In this document: piece after piece, positions 52,807 through 61,320 of the stretch
Layout: each line of letters opens with the position of its first letter
Position numbering within the stretch: position 1 is the first letter of the stretch
Source of the DNA: Xenorhabdus eapokensis
GTDB taxonomy: Bacteria; Pseudomonadota; Gammaproteobacteria; Enterobacterales; Enterobacteriaceae
Assembly (NCBI RefSeq): GCF_001908105.1
Contig: NZ_MKGQ01000001.1
Coordinates: 1 to 64,000 of the forward strand
DNA: 64,000 nucleotides
Direction: 5' to 3'
Program-made: the position numbers and the translations under genes
Notes under the pieces: generated by a model
The model's database searches: none
Seen by the model: the letters and a program-made list of their open reading frames with translations, nothing else
What the model was told of the DNA's origin: nothing

Positions 52807-53244
52807 TCACCTCACTAAGAACCAGTAACCCACCACTGTTGCAGTGACAAATCCCATAGCCATAAAGATCAGGGTGGCGATTAACGAACGCAAAGAGAGA
52901 CGAGAGAGTCCACATACGCCATGCCCGCTGGTACAACCGGAACCAATACGTGTTCCTATTCCCACCAGAAGACCTGCGATAATAATGGCAGGCCAAGATG
53001 CTGTCACTGTGATTTCTGGTAATGGGCGCAGCAGACCATAGAGTACAGGGGCGATGACTATCCCTGTGAGAAATGCCCCCCGCCATGAACGATCGTTTGT
53101 TTTACGTTGCAGTAATCCACCAATAATACCGCTGATACCGGCAATGCGGCCGCAAAACAACACCAATACAATTGCTGCCAGACCAACCAATATTCCCCCA
53201 CCAAAGCTTAGCCATGGTGTAAACTGGGCAAAGTTAATGCTCAT
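52807..53244 (-). CDS. YeeE/YedE-type membrane protein, N-terminal half
   Basis: 145 residues with four membrane helices. The signature GIGTRIGSGCTSGHGVCGLSRLS, with two conserved Cys residues, is the core sulfur-binding loop of the YeeE/YedE family. Full-length family members have both halves in one chain; here the halves are separate genes. AGGAG lies 7 nt before the ATG, inside the end of the ArsR-like gene. The pairing with a BigR-like repressor supports a role in handling thiosulfate, sulfide or persulfide. Confidence 0.92.
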   Translation of the reverse strand: MSINFAQFTPWLSFGGGILVGLAAIVLVLFCGRIAGISGIIGGLLQRKTNDRSWRGAFLTGIVIAPVLYGLLRPLPEITVTASWPAIIIAGLLVGIGTRIGSGCTSGHGVCGLSRLSLRSLIATLIFMAMGFVTATVVGYWFLVR

Positions 53245-53245
53245 C

Positions 53246-53575
53246 CTAATCTCCTGTTGTTTCCGGTTTCGGGCAATACAAGGTATAGAGCGTATGCAGC
53301 AATGTCAGAATACGTTCATCTTCAATACGATAGAAAATCTGTTTTCCTTCCCGCCGCGTCTGTACCAGATTCAATCGCCGCATTACACCAAGCTGTTGTG
53401 ACAGCGTTGGTTGGTGGATGCCCACAGCTTCTTCAAGCTGTCCAACAGAAAACTCTCCTTGACTAAGCTGGCACATCAATAACAAGCGATCATCATTGGC
53501 AAGTGTTCGTAACACATCTGCCGCCTGTTCGGCAGCTTCACGCATTGTTTGTTGTAAAGGATGATTTACCTTCAT
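53246..53575 (-). CDS. ArsR-family repressor, BigR/SqrR-like
   Basis: About 109 residues. A winged helix-turn-helix repressor: DVLRTLANDDRLLLMCQLSQGEFSVGQLEEAVGIHQPTLSQQLGVMRRLNLVQTRREGKQIFYRI. Two Cys residues, in LLMCQL and in LYTLYCPKP, lie where BigR/SqrR/YgaV proteins have the pair that forms a polysulfide bridge, so it probably senses persulfide rather than metal. I chose the ATG at 53575 (MKVNHPLQQ), which has GAGG 8 nt upstream; ATG at 53581 is possible, and a longer in-frame start at 53659 has no support. It is first in a three-gene operon and probably represses it. Confidence 0.88.
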   Translation of the reverse strand: MKVNHPLQQTMREAAEQAADVLRTLANDDRLLLMCQLSQGEFSVGQLEEAVGIHQPTLSQQLGVMRRLNLVQTRREGKQIFYRIEDERILTLLHTLYTLYCPKPETTGD

Positions 53576-53931
53576 TACCATATCCTCACCTAAACACTTT
53601 ATGTTTTTATATAATATAATTTTATAAATTAAATGCAAGTCAAATGGGAGATTTTTCATTCCAAAGATACCAGGTATTACATTTGGGGATTGTAGTGTTA
53701 GTTTTTATTTATATTTGAAATATAAAATTCAACTTGTTTATGTAGAATAAATTTCAAAAGACATTAAAGAAAAATGGTTGGAATAATATTGATAGCATCT
53801 TTTTTCATGAATTAAATCCATTTTGGTTATTATTAATTTTAATATGTAAGATATAAGAATTTAAGCATAAAATCTAAAATGAACACCGTAATCTAAGATT
53901 GGATAAAAATTTTATTATGGGGGGATATATC

Positions 53932-54681
53932 ATGAATTCATTTGAAAATAAGGTGGTGTTGATCACTGGAGCAACGGCTGGAATAGGGCTGGCTACTGCA
54001 ATTGAGTTTGCAAAAAAAAGTGCAAGAGTCCTTTTGGTGGGGCGAAATGCGGATAAAGGAAATAAAGCAATAGCACAAATGCCACATAATGCCGATTGTG
54101 AGTTTTATTCTGCTGATATGAGTAAACGTTCAGACATTAATCGGCTCTTCTCATATATTAAAGAACGTTATGGTCGTTTGGATATTGCTGTTAACAATGC
54201 TGGAATGTTCGGTGCTTCGTTTACTAAAATAACTGAATATCCCGATGAGGTATGGGATGAGGTTATTGCAACGAATGTGACAGGTGTGTATCAATGTATG
54301 AAATATGAGATACAGTTAATGGCGCAATCAGGCGGAGCTATAGTAAATGTCGCATCAGTTGCAGGATTAAAAGCGAATTATGCAGGAGGGTGTGCCTATA
54401 CGGCTAGTAAACATGCGGTAGTTGGATTAACAAGGTCTGCCGCTTTAGAGATGGCAAAGTCAAATATTCGGGTTAATTCTGTGTGTCCAGGATTAATCAG
54501 GACAGATATGTCACTCAATGTGTTTGGCGATAATTTAGATGCGTATGGTGACGCCCACCCAATTGGCAGGATTGGAGAAACGGAAGAAGTGGCTAATGCT
54601 ATCTTGTGGTTATCTGGTAACAAAGCAGAATTCATTACAGGTTGTTGTTTACCCGTTGATGGCGGTTTAATGTTAAAATAG
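53932..54681 (+). CDS. Short-chain dehydrogenase/reductase
   Basis: 249 residues of classical SDR type. The cofactor loop TGATAGIG (about 13-20), NNAG near 90, the catalytic Ser in VNVASVAGL and YTASK near 155 are all present, as is the C-terminal GCCLPVDGG. An Arg in the segment VLLVGRNADK after the second strand favours NADPH. The substrate cannot be told. Start at 53932 follows GGGGGGATATATC; an in-frame TTG at 53899 lacks a ribosome-binding site. It stands alone with its own terminator in AT-rich surroundings, and its base composition is lower in GC than nuo, which suggests a later arrival. Confidence 0.9.
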   Translation: MNSFENKVVLITGATAGIGLATAIEFAKKSARVLLVGRNADKGNKAIAQMPHNADCEFYSADMSKRSDINRLFSYIKERYGRLDIAVNNAGMFGASFTKITEYPDEVWDEVIATNVTGVYQCMKYEIQLMAQSGGAIVNVASVAGLKANYAGGCAYTASKHAVVGLTRSAALEMAKSNIRVNSVCPGLIRTDMSLNVFGDNLDAYGDAHPIGRIGETEEVANAILWLSGNKAEFITGCCLPVDGGLMLK

Positions 54682-54725
54682 ATTCTAAATCCCCATCTCT
54701 TGAATTGATATATAATAAGATCTGT

Positions 54726-54764
54726 GACGGACAGGTACATGGCTGTACCCAATCCGTCTTTTTA
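54726..54764 (+). terminator. Terminator after the SDR gene
   Basis: Outer stem GACGGA/TCCGTC with inner stem GGTACA/TGTACC, followed by a T-run (CTTTTTAG). It lies 45 bp after the stop codon. Confidence 0.85.
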
Positions 54765-55088
54765 GTTTCCGAGGCCGGAAAATTGCAGTTTCAAACATTA
54801 TTCTTCTGCCAAACAAATCACGAAATTTATTTTTTTAGAAAAAATAGTTAATTATGTAAAATTCATGAAAGTATCTAAAAAACGATATAAGTTGTGATGG
54901 AGTGATATAATCAATATATTATTCTGTATTCTTTCTATTAAAATGGGTTGATAAGATTGATATTTACGGAAAATAATGGCTATAATAAATTTTCTGAAAA
55001 GAAAAAGTTACCTAAAATATTTGGGTATTGAATGCAACCGTGGTGAGTTGTTTCACTATAAATTTAATCGAAAGCAAGAGGACATAAA
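54765..55088. other. Intergenic region before the PAAR gene
   Basis: 324 bp of AT-rich sequence. I see no gene, RNA or clear repeat. It must contain the promoter of the PAAR gene, whose ribosome-binding site is AAGCAAGAGGACA. Confidence 0.4.
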
Positions 55089-55364
55089 ATGGCAAAAGGA
55101 AATTTTTTGACAGTCGGTGAAAAAACGACGTGTGGCGGTGCTATTTTGACTGGAACCAGCAATATTAAATTTTATGGCAAACAGGCAGCAATTGAAGGTT
55201 CTGCTGTGACTTGTGGAAGATATTCAGGCAAATATACTATTGTTGGCGGAGTCAACGCTTTCTTGGATAAAGGAACGAAATTAGCAGGAACGTTGGATAG
55301 CCAGACCACTTGTCCTTGTCATGCTGGCCTTATTCACTCTATTCCTGATAATTACCAAAAATAA
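55089..55364 (+). CDS. PAAR-domain protein (type VI secretion spike tip)
   Basis: 91 residues, all one PAAR domain: an N-terminal GEKTTCGGAILTGTSNIKFYGKQAAIEGSAVTC repeat and a second GKYTIVGGVNAFLDKGTKLAGTLDSQTTC repeat. The Cys and Gly-rich turns match the zinc-binding tip of PAAR proteins. Such proteins cap the VgrG spike of the type VI secretion system and can carry effectors. No vgrG, hcp or effector domain is encoded next to it in the window, so it is an orphan that would work with a system elsewhere in the genome. Confidence 0.85.
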   Translation: MAKGNFLTVGEKTTCGGAILTGTSNIKFYGKQAAIEGSAVTCGRYSGKYTIVGGVNAFLDKGTKLAGTLDSQTTCPCHAGLIHSIPDNYQK

Positions 55365-55537
55365 GTAACAAAAATTTAGGTGTTCAGGATTAGTGATTTT
55401 GATGAAATAACTATATATTGAATTTGTAACTACATATTGAATTTTTTGATTAATTTATTGATAAGGTGGCTATTGAACTTAATTGCTATTTAAAGAACGT
55501 AAGCGTGAGCCAACCACGATTGCTGAGGTACTGAAAA

Positions 55538-55765
55538 ATGCTTAATACACCATTGCATGTCAAAAGGAAATTTTCTGATGGAAGCAACACGCTTGTAGAG
55601 CAGGCGGGTTTCTCTAGCGTTACGCCTTTGATTAATATGCTTGAAGAGATTTATGACGAAACTTGTCGTTTTCACTCAATTGCTAAAGAATTGGGAATCG
55701 ATAAAACATTAGTGACTATCATTGAGCAGCATAGGGAACAGAAATGGGCGGAGCTAAAAATATGA
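55538..55765 (+). CDS. Small hypothetical protein
   Basis: 75 residues, not recognised. GAGG lies 9 nt before the ATG at 55538, which supports expression. The C-terminal half (MLEEIYDETCRFHSIAKELGIDKTLVTIIEQHREQKWAELKI) looks helical, and HSIAKELGIDKTLVTII has the spacing of a helix-turn-helix. It might be a DNA-binding protein, an immunity protein for a PAAR-linked effector or a remnant of a mobile gene. It lies between the PAAR gene and a 45-bp palindrome that starts 4 bp after its stop. Confidence 0.4.
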   Translation: MLNTPLHVKRKFSDGSNTLVEQAGFSSVTPLINMLEEIYDETCRFHSIAKELGIDKTLVTIIEQHREQKWAELKI

Positions 55766-55768
55766 TAC

Positions 55769-55813
55769 TATAGTGTCAATAATGACGAAAAATCGCCATA
55801 AAATGTCACTATA
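55769..55813. repeat. 45-bp palindrome with IS630-like ends
   Basis: TATAGTGTCA (55769-55778) is the inverse of TGTCACTATA (55804-55813) with one mismatch, and the interior (ATGACG...CGCCAT) continues the symmetry. TATAGTG ends next to TA are typical of IS630/Tc1-like elements, so this may be a miniature non-autonomous derivative or solo end pair. It can also fold as a hairpin after the small ORF. Confidence 0.55.
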
Positions 55814-55868
55814 ATAACAGTTATGCGTTAAAAGCATCAATAGGCTGCGTTTGCAGAGGGGAACTTTA

Positions 55869-56840
55869 TCATAACCACTTCTTGACAAACGCTTCCAACG
55901 GCATCGGACGGTCAAAGTAATATCCCTGCAAATAATCGACAGAATAGTTTTTAAATTGATTAGCTAATCTTTGATTTTCAATTCCTTCTGCCACAATTTC
56001 CAGATGTAATCGCAAGGCAAGATCAATGATATTTTCCACAATATTTTTTGAAATTATATCGTTATCCATTTTGCTAACAAAGTTATGCCCGATTTTTATT
56101 AAACTAACATTAATTTTTTGTAAATAATTGTAGTTAGAGAAACCTGTGCCAAAGTCGTCCAGTGCAATTAATACGCCTAATTCATCCAACTTATTAAATA
56201 AACTAATAGTATGATCATCGAATTTCAATAATTCTCGTTCGGTAATCTCCAAAATCAGTTTAATAGAATCTGCTGGAAATGATTGCAGAAAATGATGACA
56301 ATTATCAATTAATCTAATATCTTTATAATGTCTTGCACTAATATTGAAATTAAAATGGAAATTTGCCGGTAATTGATGAGCAATAGGTGCAAAATAATCT
56401 CTCACTTGGGTGATTAGATTATGTGTTAAGGGAATAATCAAATCTGACTTTTCAATTTGTTCGATAAATTTATCTGGTGTCAATAGCCCATGAATTGGAT
56501 GTTGCCAGCGAACAAGGATTTCACAGCCAATGATTTCATTGTTTTTGCTACCAATAATTGGCTGTATGTAGGGAATAAATTGCTTGTTTTTAATTGCTTT
56601 TTTCAGGCGATATTCTGGAATAGTGATGGTTTTAGTGTGTTTATAAAAAAATAGCGCAGAGATGAGGGTAAGCAGAAACAATAAAATAAATACACAGACT
56701 AATTCCACATCTGGTTGGATATTATCCCGATAATTGGAAAATAATCTCCAGAATATAAAGCCTGTGCTGGCAGTGATGGTGATGAATAACATCACAAATA
56801 TCCGATACAGGGATCGGTATGATTTCAGATTCAGCCCCAT
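55869..56840 (-). CDS. Membrane-bound EAL-domain protein (c-di-GMP phosphodiesterase-like)
   Basis: About 323 residues: two N-terminal membrane helices (about 13-35 and 45-65), a short linker and an EAL domain (about 80-322). Conserved EAL residues are seen as GCEILVRW (Glu of EAL, here EIL), NISARHYKD (Asn), EITERELL (Glu), IALDDFGTGFSNYNYL (DD), VAEGIEN (Glu) and LQGYYFDRP (Gln). In the KID motif the Asp is replaced: the protein reads LIKIGHNFV. The catalytic Lys is kept, but the change may lower activity. There is no GGDEF domain. The ATG at 56840 has AAGGAG 5 nt upstream; an adjacent ATG at 56843 is closer. It lies 276 bp downstream of yfiB on the same strand and could oppose YfiN. Confidence 0.93.
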   Translation of the reverse strand: MGLNLKSYRSLYRIFVMLFITITASTGFIFWRLFSNYRDNIQPDVELVCVFILLFLLTLISALFFYKHTKTITIPEYRLKKAIKNKQFIPYIQPIIGSKNNEIIGCEILVRWQHPIHGLLTPDKFIEQIEKSDLIIPLTHNLITQVRDYFAPIAHQLPANFHFNFNISARHYKDIRLIDNCHHFLQSFPADSIKLILEITERELLKFDDHTISLFNKLDELGVLIALDDFGTGFSNYNYLQKINVSLIKIGHNFVSKMDNDIISKNIVENIIDLALRLHLEIVAEGIENQRLANQFKNYSVDYLQGYYFDRPMPLEAFVKKWL

Positions 56841-57116
56841 CATATCTCCTTCTTGATAAAGCCCATTGACTTAACAGTAGGCTTATTATCCAAATTACGC
56901 AAAAGTTTATTAACTTATTGATTACAAAAAAAGAGGCTCTTTTTGAGAAAACAACCTTGGCTATATTACAGGAAGAATTTAAAGACGGGAAATAGCTAGA
57001 CAGTAAGATCTGGGGAAAATTTTTTGTCATTGTGGTGGATGATCAAGATAAACAAATCGTTCCGCCCTCCGTGGCTAAATCATTATTTGATTTATATCAA
57101 TATCATTGTATCGCTA

Positions 57117-57602
57117 TCACGGTGTTGTTATCACAATGGCAACTCGGCGATTTTCCGCCCGACCTTTTGAGCTGCGATTATCGGCGATAGGTTGGTTTGG
57201 TCCTAATCCACGTGTTGTCAGGTTAGTCCGTTGCATACCTCCCTGTGTCAATGCATCTGCAACTGTGTTGGCGCGTTTTAATGATAGCTGATTGTTGTAA
57301 TTCACTTCTCCGTAGTTGTCGGTATGGCCATCAAGGCGTGCGTGGTGGATACCAATTTTGGATAAGACACTTGCGAGTTGTTTTAATTTTGCTTCACCTT
57401 CTGGACGCAAATGAAATTGGTTATTACCAAACAATACCTTTTCTGATATCCCAAATAACCAACCTTCATCGGTTTGTTGAAATCCTTGTTGTTTAAGTGC
57501 GGCGATTTGCGCGGTTGTTAACGCCGCTTTGTTCTGGCAGGCGCTGAGAAAAAGTGCGCCAATAAATGCACAGATAAATACACAATAACGATTTCTGCTC
57601 AT
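57117..57602 (-). CDS. yfiB: YfiB, OmpA-like outer-membrane lipoprotein
   Basis: 161 residues (E. coli 160). A signal peptide with the lipobox LSAC (Cys about 22) is followed by a short linker and a peptidoglycan-binding OmpA-like domain (LDGHTDNYGEVNYNNQLSLKRANTVADAL, GPNQPIADNRSSKGRAENRRVAI). In Pseudomonas and E. coli the YfiB protein sequesters the repressor YfiR at the outer membrane and so frees YfiN. Its start overlaps the yfiN stop by four bases (ATGA), so the two are translationally coupled. Confidence 0.95.
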   Translation of the reverse strand: MSRNRYCVFICAFIGALFLSACQNKAALTTAQIAALKQQGFQQTDEGWLFGISEKVLFGNNQFHLRPEGEAKLKQLASVLSKIGIHHARLDGHTDNYGEVNYNNQLSLKRANTVADALTQGGMQRTNLTTRGLGPNQPIADNRSSKGRAENRRVAIVITTP

Positions 57603-58861
57603 AGGGGGGTCCTTGATAGATAGTTTAGTTTCGTTGTATCAGCGGAATACCAACCACCGCCTCGTTGTTTAATGTGATACATTGCCGCATCAGCTTCAGA
57701 GAGCAGTTGTTCTGCCGTTAGCTCACCATTGGATAAGGCAATACCGATGCTGAGTGTGATACGTAGATGTTGTCCATTAGGAAGCAGAATGGGGGCATCC
57801 ATAGCATGGATGATATTTTTAGCAACACGTTCTGCATCTTCCAGGTTGGCAGAAGGCAACAGGATAGCGAATTCATCTCCGCCTAGTCGGGCAACGGTAT
57901 CTGTTTTTCTTACCCTTCGTCTTAAGGTCGCGGCGATAGTGACAAGCACGTGATCGCCAGCAGCATGTCCATAGATATCATTGACATATTTCAGCCTGTT
58001 ACCATCAATAAATAATATCGCTGCACTTTCACGCATAAATTTATCGCTCATGACGGTTGAAAGAACGCGCTCAAAAGTCGCCCGATTTGGTAAACCTGTC
58101 AGGGAATCATGTTGGGCTTGCCAGGTTAAAACGGCTTTTTCTGTTTGCAGATGGTGTTGCCACTCTTCCAGCTCTTCTAGCAGGTGATTGAAAACCTGGC
58201 TTAGCTCATGCAGTTCAGCAATATGGGCAGAGGGTACGCGTCGTGAAAATGTCCGGCGTTGCCGCACATCATGGGCGACGGCCGTAATGTTTTGTAAGGC
58301 TCTGACGATACCATCGTGCATGCGCAATGAAAGATAGAGTGAAATGACGGCGCTGAACAGCAGGCAGGCAAATAGTACCAGCAGAGCCTGATAAATAAAT
58401 TTGATGATGTGATCGCTGTTGCCAATTAACCAGACTGCCCCTACTTTTTGCTGGTGATGATAAATTGGCAAGGTAAAAGGTTCAGGAAAAAGCCAATGCT
58501 CGACCAATTTTTTGAAATTACCAGTACGCGTTTCCTGATTGGCTTGCCATCTGGCTAACACCTGCTGTTTAGCATCAAAAATTTTGGCTTCTGTAAAACC
58601 ATCATGAACAGCAATGAGTTCCAATATTTCGTTTGCTGCGGTTTTATCCTGAAAGACTACTGCGGCCTGTGCTGTATGAGCAATGGTCGTGGCAATCAGT
58701 TTTAAACTGTTTTCAGCATATTTCTGCATGGCAAGCAGTGCCAGTAAAGATAAAAATAAACCGACGACGGATAATATGATAAACGTAATGACCAAATGGA
58801 TCCGGTGGAAAGCGTGACGCAAAGTAGGGCGTGATGGCATCAGTGAATAACGTTTTTTCAT
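57599..58861 (-). CDS. yfiN: YfiN (DgcN) membrane diguanylate cyclase
   Basis: 420 residues: membrane helix (about 20-45), a periplasmic PAS-like domain (about 46-155), a second helix (about 158-180), a HAMP-like linker and a GGDEF domain (about 250-405). The active site RLGGDEFAIL is intact, and an RxxD product-inhibition site (RKTD) lies five residues before GGDEF. It makes c-di-GMP from two GTP molecules and is held inactive by periplasmic YfiR. It stands between yfiR (5 bp upstream) and yfiB (4-nt overlap), the normal yfiRNB order, and downstream of pgaABCD, whose PgaC/D synthase needs c-di-GMP. Confidence 0.96.
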   Translation of the reverse strand: MKKRYSLMPSRPTLRHAFHRIHLVITFIILSVVGLFLSLLALLAMQKYAENSLKLIATTIAHTAQAAVVFQDKTAANEILELIAVHDGFTEAKIFDAKQQVLARWQANQETRTGNFKKLVEHWLFPEPFTLPIYHHQQKVGAVWLIGNSDHIIKFIYQALLVLFACLLFSAVISLYLSLRMHDGIVRALQNITAVAHDVRQRRTFSRRVPSAHIAELHELSQVFNHLLEELEEWQHHLQTEKAVLTWQAQHDSLTGLPNRATFERVLSTVMSDKFMRESAAILFIDGNRLKYVNDIYGHAAGDHVLVTIAATLRRRVRKTDTVARLGGDEFAILLPSANLEDAERVAKNIIHAMDAPILLPNGQHLRITLSIGIALSNGELTAEQLLSEADAAMYHIKQRGGGWYSADTTKLNYLSRTPL

Positions 58862-58866
58862 ATAGA

Positions 58867-59481
58867 TTATTCCACCTTACGAGCCAATTGCAGGACATTC
58901 GGATGTACGCGCACGCCGCTGCGCGTCAAAATATCAAGATTGAGGCTAAATGTTGCCTGAGCGCTGTTAATGTTGAGGCAAAATGCACTGCCAATTTCAC
59001 AGTTCGGGTTATTTTCAGCAATGGTAAGCAATGGCTTGTCATTTTTCAGGTTGACCACCTGGTGTTGAAGTTGTGGATCGACTTGACCATAGTAAATGAC
59101 ATCACATCTTTCTATGAGTTGTTCTACGTTGAAATTGAGTGTTTCAACTTGCAGTTCTGTGTGATCAGAAATCATATCAATGTGGGTTAAGGCGCTAATG
59201 TAATTGGATGGGGGAACCAGACATAAGTGCAGGGTAGTCGGTGTCATAGGCCAGTGGGTATAACTGATAATTCCAGAAACTACCCGCGCAACATTTTCGT
59301 TGTGTGCTGTTTTTTCATTGATTATTTGTTTTTTATTGGTATCAGCCATAGCCATTACTGTTGAATTACATGTGACGGTGATTAAGCATAAGGTCATTAA
59401 TACCCATAGAGATGGTCTGGAAATACAGCGTTTAAAAATAGCGCGTTTACAAAGATAATGAGTCCGTTCAATCACTTTCAT
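58867..59481 (-). CDS. yfiR: YfiR periplasmic repressor of YfiN (DUF4154)
   Basis: 204 residues, longer than E. coli YfiR (172) because of an N-terminal extension ahead of a signal-like stretch (SLWVLMTLCLITVTCNSTVMAMA). The mature part fits DUF4154: VSGIISYTHWP, LCLVPPSNY, RCDVIYYGQ and a Cys pair in NCEIGSAFCLNI that matches the redox-sensitive disulfide region of YfiR. It binds the periplasmic domain of YfiN and shuts off c-di-GMP synthesis. A start nearer residue 29 is possible. It is 88 bp after pgaD, so it may be co-transcribed with the pga genes or have its own promoter in that gap. Confidence 0.92.
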   Translation of the reverse strand: MKVIERTHYLCKRAIFKRCISRPSLWVLMTLCLITVTCNSTVMAMADTNKKQIINEKTAHNENVARVVSGIISYTHWPMTPTTLHLCLVPPSNYISALTHIDMISDHTELQVETLNFNVEQLIERCDVIYYGQVDPQLQHQVVNLKNDKPLLTIAENNPNCEIGSAFCLNINSAQATFSLNLDILTRSGVRVHPNVLQLARKVE

Positions 59482-59569
59482 ATCGGGTTCCAGTATTTAT
59501 TTTTCACATTGGAAATCTAATTGATACCGTCAAGGTATAATTTCATTTTTAATAAATAGATGGTTCTTT

Positions 59570-59992
59570 TTATATCGATACATCTTCATTGATTCCTATT
59601 ATATGTCCATGATTGTCATACGTGATACTGGAAACCTTGCTTTGCCTTAAGGTATCTAACCACGCTTGTTCCAAAGTAAAACTCTGGGCTATTTCAGCGT
59701 GAGTTAATGTTGGTCGATGACGACGGCGTTCGATTCTAAATCGATGTTGGTTGTATTTTGCCCAGCCAATGAGAAAAAATGCATTAAATATGGCAATAGC
59801 AATATAAACGGCGACGGTTCCCAGTTCTGAAGTCAATAATGTCGAAATAAAAGGCTTAGGGTCATTATGGACGGTATAAAATAATCCCACTATGAATAAA
59901 TAGATAAAACCCGCCCAAGCCAGAATGGTCAATAGAATATCAATTAAACGAGGCCATAACCTTTGTTCAGTAAAAATCAAGGGTTCTTTCAT
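59570..59992 (-). CDS. pgaD: PgaD, poly-N-acetylglucosamine synthase accessory subunit
   Basis: 140 residues (E. coli 137) with two membrane helices (about 17-40 and 58-78) and a cytoplasmic tail. PgaD joins PgaC to form the c-di-GMP-binding polymerase. The N-terminus [26 protein letters not shown] is family-like. Its start overlaps the pgaC stop by four bases. Sequence similarity in this family is low, so the call leans on position and topology. Confidence 0.93.
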   Translation of the reverse strand: MKEPLIFTEQRLWPRLIDILLTILAWAGFIYLFIVGLFYTVHNDPKPFISTLLTSELGTVAVYIAIAIFNAFFLIGWAKYNQHRFRIERRRHRPTLTHAEIAQSFTLEQAWLDTLRQSKVSSITYDNHGHIIGINEDVSI

Positions 59993-61320
59993 GATTCGAT
60001 TCTCTCTATTCCCCTGTCAGGGCTTTCCCAGCGAGCCCGTTTTCTGTGTACTTTAAGCATTACTTTGGGAAAAGATACCAAGGTCGTAAATAGGTTTAGC
60101 ATCCAATAGACCATCGGATACCAAATCACCCAGAACAGCGATGAAGCAACGTGTTTTTCATAGCGTCGTTCAATCAATAAACTGACGGTAAACTGGATCA
60201 GACAGGTAGCCGCCAGTACCAATCCCGTATACCCAGGTGGAAATAGTGTATAGACGCGAATGTTTTCCGGTAATGTGAGGAACATGCCGAGCAAAAATAA
60301 AATGATGGAAAGAGCAAATGTAAATGACCAGATAACGGAACAGCAGAATTCAGCAAATAACACCCACATGCGGCGATATTGCCATGACCACAATTGACGC
60401 AGGTTTTTCAGGAAAACTTCGGCTCCACCCTGTGCCCAGCGTAACCGTTGTTTCCATAGTCCCCGTAGGGTTTCAGGCATCAAGATCCAGCAGATGGCGC
60501 GAGGTTCGAAAAAGATAGACCAATGGTGTAACTGGAGTTTCCAACTCACATCGATATCTTCTGTGATCATGTCGTTACTCCAATACCCCACATCGGCCAA
60601 TGCCCTGCGGTTAAAGGCTGCAACAACACCTGAAACGGTAAAGACTTGACCATAAACCCGTTGAGTACGTTTGATTAGGCCAATGATGGAGGAGAATTCT
60701 CCAACCTGAATGCGACCAACTAAGGTGGAGCGTGTACGAACGCGCGGATTACCTGTAACAGCCCCAACACGGGGATGATCAATCATGGGCTTGACCAGCC
60801 AAACCGCCGCATCGCGATCTAACAGAGCATCCCCATCAATGCAGACCAGATAATCACTCTTCGCGGCAGCAGCACCCGCTTGAAGTGCAGTCGCTTTGCC
60901 TTGATTCTGTTTCAGGTGTATCACCCTCAAGGCTTGATGCTGTTTTGCCATAGCATTGAGTTCCTCTGCGGTGCTATCGGTTGAGCCATCATTAATAGCG
61001 ATGACTTCAATATTGGGATAGCGTTGGTTCAGTGCTGCCAGCAGTGTTTCGCGAACATTTGGCCCCTCGTTGTAGCAAGGGATCAAAATTGAAATCAGAG
61101 GTTCACCTGCAAGATGCGGGGCTTCTTTATCAATGACTTTCCAATGCCTTTCCCGATAGAGCCAGAAATAGATCCCTCCTGAGATCCAGATGGCCGACAT
61201 GAACAAAGGCCAGAAAAAGACAAAGTTCAGCATGACTTCTCCGGTAAAGGTGATAGCGATGCCAAGGGGGATGCTCAATACAAGGCAGAGCACTATAAAA
61301 GCAATAATACGATCAATCAT
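59989..61320 (-). CDS. pgaC: PgaC, poly-beta-1,6-N-acetylglucosamine synthase
   Basis: About 443 residues (E. coli 441). A membrane GT2 glycosyltransferase with two N-terminal helices, the catalytic domain (about 70-300) and C-terminal helices. The UDP-sugar and metal motifs are [22 protein letters not shown] (DxD), [10 protein letters not shown] (catalytic Asp) and QRLRWAQGG (QxxRW). It polymerises UDP-GlcNAc in the inner membrane when c-di-GMP binds PgaC/D. The start at 61320 overlaps the pgaB stop by 8 nt; an upstream ATG at 61362 would add 14 residues inside pgaB. Confidence 0.97.
   Translation of the reverse strand: MIDRIIAFIVLCLVLSIPLGIAITFTGEVMLNFVFFWPLFMSAIWISGGIYFWLYRERHWKVIDKEAPHLAGEPLISILIPCYNEGPNVRETLLAALNQRYPNIEVIAINDGSTDSTAEELNAMAKQHQALRVIHLKQNQGKATALQAGAAAAKSDYLVCIDGDALLDRDAAVWLVKPMIDHPRVGAVTGNPRVRTRSTLVGRIQVGEFSSIIGLIKRTQRVYGQVFTVSGVVAAFNRRALADVGYWSNDMITEDIDVSWKLQLHHWSIFFEPRAICWILMPETLRGLWKQRLRWAQGGAEVFLKNLRQLWSWQYRRMWVLFAEFCCSVIWSFTFALSIILFLLGMFLTLPENIRVYTLFPPGYTGLVLAATCLIQFTVSLLIERRYEKHVASSLFWVIWYPMVYWMLNLFTTLVSFPKVMLKVHRKRARWESPDRGIERIES

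Noticed and set aside
56722..57030. Minus-strand frame between yfiB and the EAL gene
   Set aside because: It overlaps the true EAL start in another frame, has no ribosome-binding site and an improbable composition.
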